11,565 nucleotides of DNA from Dehalococcoidia bacterium (GTDB taxonomy: Bacteria > Chloroflexota > Dehalococcoidia > JACPQF01): assembly GCA_030650265.1 (NCBI GenBank), contig JAUSEJ010000427.1, positions 1-11,565 of the forward strand. The letters run 5' to 3'. Of the stretch, positions 6,891 through 11,565 are shown one piece after another. The first letter of the stretch is position 1. Every line of letters starts with the position of its first letter. A program made the position numbers and the translations under genes. The notes below the pieces were generated by a model, which was given only the letters and a program-made list of their open reading frames with translations, was not told where the DNA came from and did no database searches.

Positions 6891-6946
6891 GGGCGCGGAT
6901 GTGGTTGTGATGAGGTTCCGAAGCTTTGACCTTGTCATCAGCGCCC
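6891..6946 (+). promoter_or_regulatory. Possible stem-loop in the ccmE leader
   Basis: GGGCGC (6891-6896) pairs with GCGCCC (6941-6946), TGATGA (6908-6913) with TCATCA (6935-6940), and GGT (6914-6916) with ACC (6929-6931). An 11-nt bulge separates the first two stems on the 5' side. It would lie almost at the 5' end of the mRNA predicted from the -10 at 6877. The function is unknown and it may be fortuitous. Confidence 0.25.
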
Positions 6947-7014
6947 ATCTGGTGTAAGCTATCATCGTTACTTGAGCCATTGGTGCTGCTCAATCAGTGG
7001 AAAGGAAGGCGACA

Positions 7015-7500
7015 ATGAGCGCAGTGAATTCTCGGTCCCGCGCTGCTACTTTACCCGCACAGGGTAGGATTCCAGAGAGAACAAAGAGTAAAGCCGTGCT
7101 GCCCCGCCTTATGAGACAAAAGAAATTCATATTTGCGGGAGTTGTAATAGGTCTGGCCATCGCTTACCTGATCTTCTCGGCCCTTCAAGGAACTACTATG
7201 TACTACCTGACGGTGAGTGAGATTAAAGCAAGAGGGGAAGTGGCCTACACCGAGCCCGTAAGACTGGGTGGCAGGGTGTTAGACGGAACGATTGACTTCG
7301 ACCGCAATTCGAGGGTACTAAAGTTCACGGTTACCGACGGCAAAGAAAGCCTGCCGGTTGTCTACTCGGGGGTGGTGCCAGATGCGTTCAAACCTGATGC
7401 CGACGTGATCATCGAGGGAACGTTCAACGGAAAGGTTTTCGCCGCCAACACTTTGTTGGCCAAGTGTCCATCGAAATATGTCCCATCGGGCACCGAGTAA
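7015..7500 (+). CDS. ccmE: Cytochrome c maturation heme chaperone CcmE, CxxxY type
   Basis: A 161-residue membrane-anchored periplasmic heme chaperone of System I cytochrome c maturation: it receives heme and hands it to the CcmF complex. It has a long basic cytoplasmic N-terminus, one membrane segment (about residues 37-57), then the OB-fold domain (MYYLTVSEIKARG, VRLGGRVLDGTI, KFTVTDGKESLPVVYSGVVPDAF, VIIEGTF). The heme-attachment site near the end is C151-P-S-K-Y155, not the usual HxxxY. The CxxxY form is established in Desulfovibrio and some archaea, where the cysteine binds heme. The frame extends to a GTG at 6997, but ATG 7015 is chosen because AAAGGAAGG at 7001-7009 sits 5 nt upstream. 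It is first in the ccm operon, 18 nt before ccmF. Confidence 0.93.
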   Translation: MSAVNSRSRAATLPAQGRIPERTKSKAVLPRLMRQKKFIFAGVVIGLAIAYLIFSALQGTTMYYLTVSEIKARGEVAYTEPVRLGGRVLDGTIDFDRNSRVLKFTVTDGKESLPVVYSGVVPDAFKPDADVIIEGTFNGKVFAANTLLAKCPSKYVPSGTE

Positions 7501-7518
7501 TCGGGGGAGGCTTGTTCA

Positions 7519-9519
7519 ATGAATGATATCGGCTATGCTGCCTTGGTGCTGTCGCTGCTGTTTTCACTATACGCCGCGGCGGTATCTTATTGGGGAGCAC
7601 GCAAAGGGTTCAGGGAGCTAATCGAGAGCGCCGAGCACGCGGTATTTGCTGTTGCCGCCTTGATTACTATTTCGTCGGTTGCTCTGCTTGTTGCCCTGGT
7701 AAGGCATGATTTCAGTCTCGAATACGTCGCATCGTATACAAACACCACACAAGATTTCCTGTACTTGCTGGCTGCCTTCTATGGCGGTAATCAGGGTTCT
7801 TTGTTGCTTTGGGCCTGGGTCCTGGGGCTGATGGCGGCACTGGTGATCTGGCTCCATAAACGGGAGCATGGGGAACTGATGCCTTATGTGATCACCGTGT
7901 TAATGGTTACCGAAGCTTTTTTCACTCTCCTCATGATCATTACTGCCAACCCATTTGGCAAGCTTCCCTTTGCCGTCGCCGATGGACAGGGACTGAATCC
8001 GTTGCTCCAGAACATGGGCATGTTGATTCATCCGCCCACTTTGTACTTTGGCTATGTTGGCTTTGCCGTTCCCTTTGCCTTCGCCATGTCCGCACTAATC
8101 ACGGGGCAGTTGGGCGATAGGTGGATTAAGGTAACCCGACGTTGGACTCTCTTCGCCTGGTTCTTCTTGACGCTCGGTAACCTGTTCGGTGCGCAGTGGG
8201 CCTACGTCGAATTGGGCTGGGGTGGCTTCTGGGGCTGGGATCCGGTAGAGAACGCCTCTTTTATGCCGTGGCTTACCGGCACCGCCTTTCTCCACTCGGT
8301 TATGATTCAGGAACGAAGGGGAATGTTGAAGGTCTGGAACATGGTTCTCATTATCACCACCTTCTGCCTCACCATCTTCGGTACGTTTTTGACTCGCAGC
8401 GGCGTTATTTCCTCGGTGCACTCTTTCGGGCAATCCGCCATGGGCGCCTATTTCCTGGTGTTCATCGGTGGTACGCTCTTCGTCTCATTGACGTTGCTGT
8501 TCGAGCGGCTTGATGATCTCAGGGGAGATAACGAGCTAGACTCGTTCGTCTCGAGAGAGAGCGCCTTCTTACTCAACAATTTGATTCTAATCGGGGCGGC
8601 CTTTGCTGTTTTCTGGGGAACGGTCTTTCCCATCATATCGGAGGCCGTGCGGGGCGTAAAGATCACCGTGGGGGCTCCCTTCTTCAATCAAGTGAGCCTT
8701 CCTATCTTCCTGACCCTCTTAGCCGTCATGGGCGTCTGTCCTCTGATTGGCTGGCGGCGGGCGTCTAAGGAGAATCTATTGCGCAACTTCATGATTCCCG
8801 CCACACTTGGTCTGATTTCGGTCGGGTTCTTATTGTGGTTGGGGATACGTGAATTCTTAAGTATACTGCCACTTGCTCTTTGCGCCTTCACGGCTGTGAC
8901 GATCGTGCTTGAATGGATTAGGGGTGTTGGAGCGAGGCACACCCTTCGTCAGGAGAACTATGCATCTGCTTTGCTGAACCTTGTATTGAGTAACAAGCGA
9001 CGCTACGGCGGCTATATCGTTCATCTAGGCATCATCATGATTGCCGTTGGTGTCATAGGAGTATACGGGTTCAAATCAGAGAAATCGGCTACCCTGGCCA
9101 AAGATGAGACCATGAATATCGGCGATTATGTTTTGGAATACAAGGGAGTCAGCAGTTATTCTGTGAAAAGCCATGACGTCCTGGCGGCGTCTCTGAACGT
9201 CTATCAGGGTGGCAAATTGATCGATCGCATGGTGCCGGTGAAGAATTCCTATCCTGGCCAGGAACAGGTCGCCACCGAAGTGGCAATTCGCACGACTCTT
9301 AAAGAAGATCTCTACGTGATTCTCGAGGATGCGGGTGCGGACGGCTCGGCCTCCTTCAAAGTTGTGATAAATCCATTGGTCGTGTGGCTATGGATCGGCG
9401 GTGGCGTTCTTCTGGTGGGAACTGTGATCGCTTTCTGGCCGGAAGCGAAAGCCAGGCGAAGAGTGGTTGTCGAGGTGGAGCGTCAGGAATCGCGCACCCT
9501 CCAACCGGTCGGCTCTTAG
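7519..9519 (+). CDS. ccmF: Cytochrome c heme lyase subunit CcmF
   Basis: A 666-residue polytopic membrane protein of the heme-handling family that attaches heme from CcmE to apocytochrome c. The WWD heme-binding domain is clear at about 227-252 (WAYVELGWGGFWGWDPVEN then PWL). All four functional histidines known from the E. coli protein are present in order: His171 (in IHPPTLYFGY) and His301 (in SSVHSFG) flank the WWD domain as external heme ligands, while His259 (FLHSV) and His502 (YIVHLG) are the membrane ones. A periplasmic domain spans about 518-615, followed by a last membrane helix (about 618-640) and a basic tail. The length matches the family. GGGGGAGG at 7502-7509 precedes the ATG. 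The ccmH start follows its stop by only 3 nt, so the genes are co-translated. Confidence 0.97.
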   Translation: MNDIGYAALVLSLLFSLYAAAVSYWGARKGFRELIESAEHAVFAVAALITISSVALLVALVRHDFSLEYVASYTNTTQDFLYLLAAFYGGNQGSLLLWAWVLGLMAALVIWLHKREHGELMPYVITVLMVTEAFFTLLMIITANPFGKLPFAVADGQGLNPLLQNMGMLIHPPTLYFGYVGFAVPFAFAMSALITGQLGDRWIKVTRRWTLFAWFFLTLGNLFGAQWAYVELGWGGFWGWDPVENASFMPWLTGTAFLHSVMIQERRGMLKVWNMVLIITTFCLTIFGTFLTRSGVISSVHSFGQSAMGAYFLVFIGGTLFVSLTLLFERLDDLRGDNELDSFVSRESAFLLNNLILIGAAFAVFWGTVFPIISEAVRGVKITVGAPFFNQVSLPIFLTLLAVMGVCPLIGWRRASKENLLRNFMIPATLGLISVGFLLWLGIREFLSILPLALCAFTAVTIVLEWIRGVGARHTLRQENYASALLNLVLSNKRRYGGYIVHLGIIMIAVGVIGVYGFKSEKSATLAKDETMNIGDYVLEYKGVSSYSVKSHDVLAASLNVYQGGKLIDRMVPVKNSYPGQEQVATEVAIRTTLKEDLYVILEDAGADGSASFKVVINPLVVWLWIGGGVLLVGTVIAFWPEAKARRRVVVEVERQESRTLQPVGS

Positions 9520-9522
9520 GGG

Positions 9523-10035
9523 GTGAGAAAAGTGAAGATACTGTTTGGGTTGATCTTGTCCGGTCTCCTTTTGGTGGCTTTAGCTGCCCATGGTTCGCCG
9601 GCAAGGGCGGAGACCACCTATGATTCGGTGGCGATAGAATTGATGTGCCAGTGTGGCTGCGGCAAGGTTTTGAGCGCCTGCGATATGCCCGAGTGCAGCA
9701 CGCAGAAGCAAATGAATGAGCAAGTCAGGACCATGATCGGTCAGGGGAAGGGCAAGGACGAGATAGTCCAGTACTTTGTCGCCAGTTACGGGGAGAAAGT
9801 ACTGGCGGCGCCTACCAAACAGGGATTCAACCTCGCGGCCTGGCTCATGCCATTCGCGGTTATTGCTGGCGGTCTTGGCTTCGTCTATTTTGCAGTCGAC
9901 AAGTGGGTCTTCCAGCGACGGGGCGGCTCGTCGGAGGATGACGAAGCCCTGGAGGATGTTGCGCCTGCCGAACTAGGGCGCTACGAGCAGCGACTGAAGA
10001 AGGAATTGGAAAAGCATGATGAGGGAGGGGCATAG
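9523..10035 (+). CDS. ccmH: CcmH-family cytochrome c biogenesis protein with a CxCxC motif
   Basis: A 170-residue member of the CcmH/CycL/NrfF family, which presents reduced apocytochrome c to the CcmF heme lyase. A signal peptide or anchor (about 1-29, ending SPARA), an extracytoplasmic helical domain, a second membrane segment (about 103-125) and an acidic-to-charged cytoplasmic tail (ERYEQ-like repeats, 150-168) follow the family plan. The redox site is not the usual LRCxxC: the sequence is LMCQCGCGKVLSACDMPEC, with cysteines at 42, 44, 46, 53 and 58. That arrangement suits metal binding or altered thiol chemistry, but this is inference. The GTG at 9523 follows AGGGG directly after the ccmF stop; a second in-frame GTG at 9532 is possible and would shorten it by three residues. 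The next gene begins 2 nt after its stop. Confidence 0.88.
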   Translation: MRKVKILFGLILSGLLLVALAAHGSPARAETTYDSVAIELMCQCGCGKVLSACDMPECSTQKQMNEQVRTMIGQGKGKDEIVQYFVASYGEKVLAAPTKQGFNLAAWLMPFAVIAGGLGFVYFAVDKWVFQRRGGSSEDDEALEDVAPAELGRYEQRLKKELEKHDEGGA

Positions 10036-10037
10036 TC

Positions 10038-10751
10038 TTGGAGAGCATTGTTGCTTTTATCATAACGGCGCTGGCCCTGGGTTTTGTGGGTCTTCCCCTG
10101 TTCAGGGAGAGAAAGCCGGAGGAGGGGCTGGCCTATGATGCCGAGTATGCGGATTCTGAAGTAGGTAGGCTACTTGGGAAGAAGGACACCGCTATCACTG
10201 CCCTCAGGGAGTTGGAGTTTGACCACGCGGTGGGAAGCCTCTCCGACGATGATTACTCTGAACTTCGAGACAAATACGAAAAGAAGGCGATTTCTCTGCT
10301 GAAGACTCTGGACGATGTGAGCGAGGCGGAGGCAAAAGGCCAGCGCAAGGGATCTGACCGGAGGACTGTACAGGAAGGCCGCAACAGACGGGGCAAAAAA
10401 CGGGAGATGATTGGACCGGCGTGTGCCGAGTGTGGCGAACCGTACGAGGAAGGAGACCAGTTCTGCAGAATATGCGGGGCTGAGCTGAGCAATAATGCTG
10501 AGTCATCTCCGGCATGTCCTGAATGTGGCGAGCCTTTCGAGGAGGGGGATATCTTCTGTGGGGCCTGTGGTTTTACTTTGACTGTCGATTCAGAGGCATC
10601 TGGTCCGATGGAAGAACGCCTGCCAGTGGCGAGAACCACGCGAGTGGCAGGGGAGGCGGCCCAAAACAGGCCGGATGGCTCCCCTCATAGAAGGCGGGCT
10701 CGACATAACCGGCCGGGAAGGACCGGTGGCAGTGGCAAGGATGGAAGGTAG
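10038..10751 (+). CDS. Membrane-anchored CcmI-like protein with two tandem zinc ribbons
   Basis: A 237-residue protein with no confident family name. Residues 2-22 form one membrane segment. Residues 40-95 are a charged helical region (VGRLLGKKDTAITALRELEFD, then GSLSDDDYSELRDKYEKKA) that resembles the N-terminal segment of CcmI/CycH, the apocytochrome-chaperone subunit of the heme lyase. Then come two zinc ribbons: C129-C132-C143-C146 and C160-C163-C174-C177, 31 residues apart and both built as CxECGEPxEEGDxFCxxCG, so they look like an internal duplication. The last 50 residues are basic and low-complexity. The TTG start has GGGAGGGG 7 nt upstream and lies 2 nt after the ccmH stop. The position between ccmH and ccmA implies a role in cytochrome maturation; the TPR region of classic CcmI is absent. 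Confidence 0.8.
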   Translation: MESIVAFIITALALGFVGLPLFRERKPEEGLAYDAEYADSEVGRLLGKKDTAITALRELEFDHAVGSLSDDDYSELRDKYEKKAISLLKTLDDVSEAEAKGQRKGSDRRTVQEGRNRRGKKREMIGPACAECGEPYEEGDQFCRICGAELSNNAESSPACPECGEPFEEGDIFCGACGFTLTVDSEASGPMEERLPVARTTRVAGEAAQNRPDGSPHRRRARHNRPGRTGGSGKDGR

Positions 10752-10763
10752 CATCTGCAATTG

Positions 10764-11483
10764 ATGGATGAGGCAATTAGAGAGCCTATGATTGAAGCTG
10801 CGGGAGTCACCAAGTTCTTCGGGACGAGACCGGCACTGCGCGGCGTAACTTTCCAGTTGGAGGAGGGAAGATTTCTCGGCGTATTTGGCCACAACGGCGC
10901 TGGTAAAACCACACTTCTCAAGCTTCTTTCAACGCTGGCAAGGCCATCGTCCGGTGCCATAAGAGTGGGGGGTTATGATCTGACGGAGGACGCCATTGAA
11001 GTTCGCAGTCAGATCGGTTTGGTGTCCCATCAGACGTTGCTCTATGACGACTTGACGGCAGAGGAGAATCTGAGTTTCTTTGGCAAGATGTATGATGTGC
11101 CAGGGTTGGATGCACGGATTAGGGAGGTGCTTTCCTCTGTGGGCCTTCTTCATCGAAGACACGATAGGGTGCGAACCTTCTCCCGTGGCATGCAACAGCG
11201 TCTGGCCATCGCCAGGGCCATTTTGCATGCCCCTCCCCTTCTGCTCCTCGACGAACCGGATACAGGACTTGACCAGCAGGCCGGTTCTATCCTCGAAGAT
11301 CTTCTCATCGACACCGGCGCCAGGGGACGCACAGTGGTCATGACAACCCACAATCTGGAGCGAGGATTCCAGATGTGCAATCGTCTCATGTTCTTAGTCA
11401 ATGGAACGATAGCCTATGAGGAAGACAAAGGAAACCTGACATTTGGCGATTTCAAGCAAATCTACAGTAGATTCACCCAGTAG
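10764..11483 (+). CDS. ccmA: Heme exporter ATP-binding protein CcmA
   Basis: A 239-residue ABC-transporter ATPase that, with CcmB and CcmC, drives release of heme-loaded CcmE from the CcmC complex. Motifs in order: Walker A GHNGAGKTT (residues 42-50), Q-loop region SHQTLLYDDLT (88-98), ABC signature FSRGMQQRL (139-147), Walker B LLLLDEPDTGLD (159-170) and switch histidine in TTHNLE (196). The SRGM-type signature, short length and location among ccmF/ccmH and ccmB support CcmA rather than another ABC ATPase. The start is uncertain: TTG 10761 or ATG 10764 give the longer forms, and ATG 10788 gives the conventional MIEAAGVTKFFG. No strong Shine-Dalgarno is present for any of them; AAGG at 10745-10748 is the nearest. 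A hairpin follows directly after the stop codon. Confidence 0.93.
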   Translation: MDEAIREPMIEAAGVTKFFGTRPALRGVTFQLEEGRFLGVFGHNGAGKTTLLKLLSTLARPSSGAIRVGGYDLTEDAIEVRSQIGLVSHQTLLYDDLTAEENLSFFGKMYDVPGLDARIREVLSSVGLLHRRHDRVRTFSRGMQQRLAIARAILHAPPLLLLDEPDTGLDQQAGSILEDLLIDTGARGRTVVMTTHNLERGFQMCNRLMFLVNGTIAYEEDKGNLTFGDFKQIYSRFTQ

Positions 11484-11484
11484 G

Positions 11485-11508
11485 GGCGTCCTTCCGCCGA
11501 AGGACGCC
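11485..11508 (+). terminator. Perfect 10-bp stem-loop between ccmA and ccmB
   Basis: GGCGTCCTTC (11485-11494) and GAAGGACGCC (11499-11508) pair perfectly around a 4-nt loop CGCC. It starts one base after the ccmA stop. There is no T-tract and ccmB follows at once, so it is unlikely to be an intrinsic terminator. Its 3' arm contains AAGGA (11500-11504), the only Shine-Dalgarno-like sequence before ccmB, so it could limit translation of ccmB. It could also be a copy of a REP-like palindrome. Confidence 0.5.
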
Positions 11509-11565
11509 ATTACACGCACATCCTACTTTCACAAGATCGCAACGGTGGTATGGAAAGACGCGGTG
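11509..11565 (+). CDS. ccmB: Heme exporter permease CcmB, N-terminal fragment
   Basis: Only the first codons are in the window. The frame ending at 11565 reads ITRTSYFHKIATVVWKDAV; the VVWKD block is the hallmark near residue 12 of CcmB (usually AIVWKDL), and ccmB normally follows ccmA. CcmB is the membrane partner of CcmA. The start is a problem: between the ccmA stop and this block there is no in-frame ATG or TTG, and the only in-frame GTG (11545) lies inside the conserved block. The annotated start is a rare ATT at 11509, preceded by AAGGA 4 nt away within the hairpin. A sequencing error or a start further inside is possible. The call rests on about 19 residues plus context. Confidence 0.5.
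   Translation, partial: MTRTSYFHKIATVVWKDAV

Larger units (their letters stand above)
6598..7014. other. Divergent intergenic control region (pccB / ccmE)
   Basis: A 417-nt region between divergent operons with no supported gene. It holds a minus-strand promoter near 6813-6841, a plus-strand -10 near 6877-6882, and a possible stem-loop at 6891-6946. The part toward pccB has a 10-bp perfect palindrome ATGGCGCCAT (6685-6694) and a small hairpin CCAGC/GCTGG (6786-6801), but I recognise no riboswitch. Confidence 0.7.

Noticed and set aside
6747..6980. 77-codon minus-strand open frame in the divergent control region
   Set aside because: It overlies the promoter elements and has no family resemblance; composition is unlike its neighbours.
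10764..11483. Generic multidrug or lipoprotein ABC ATPase
   Set aside because: The length, signature and the position between ccm genes fit CcmA better.

Overview
This looks like an ordinary chromosomal segment of a bacterium with moderately high GC. I would guess Chloroflexota or a similar lineage outside the Proteobacteria. The reasons are a methylmalonyl-CoA mutase split into two polypeptides, a System I cytochrome c maturation cluster with a cysteine-type CcmE and a cysteine-rich CcmH, and a 23S-rRNA-IVP/four-helix-bundle gene among short inverted repeats. The assignment is inference; no rRNA or other phylogenetic marker is present.

Layout. Positions 1-1977 (+): sucC (5' end cut by the window edge) and sucD, the two subunits of succinyl-CoA synthetase. 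Positions 1970-2530: a compact four-helix-bundle (S23/IVP family) gene on the minus strand, bounded by a perfect 12-nt inverted repeat and wedged between sucD and the next gene. Positions 2529-6597 (minus strand, read right to left): acyl-CoA carboxylase carboxyltransferase (pccB-like), methylmalonyl-CoA mutase large subunit, then its separate B12-binding subunit. The two mutase genes are separated by about 450 nt containing a 175-bp MITE-like element. Positions 6598-7014: a divergent control region with a good minus-strand promoter and a plausible plus-strand -10. Positions 7015-11565 (+): ccmE, ccmF, ccmH, a CcmI-like protein with two zinc ribbons, ccmA, and the first codons of ccmB running off the right edge.

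How the genes work together. PccB (with a biotin carboxylase partner not in the window) interconverts propionyl-CoA and methylmalonyl-CoA. The two mutase subunits interconvert (R)-methylmalonyl-CoA and succinyl-CoA, and SucCD couples succinyl-CoA to succinate and NTP. Methylmalonyl-CoA epimerase and the biotin carboxylase subunit are absent here. The direction of flux (propionate oxidation or propionate formation) cannot be read from the sequence. The right half is a separate unit: CcmA/B export machinery, the heme chaperone CcmE, the heme lyase core CcmF and the apocytochrome-handling CcmH. It implies a respiratory organism making c-type cytochromes.

The most interesting points are the candidate S23/IVP element with inverted ends that touch the stop codons of both neighbours, the variant Ccm system (CxxxY CcmE, CxCxC CcmH, zinc-ribbon CcmI-like protein), and the hairpin that overlaps the only plausible ribosome binding site of ccmB. 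I see no clearly new defence or mobile system.
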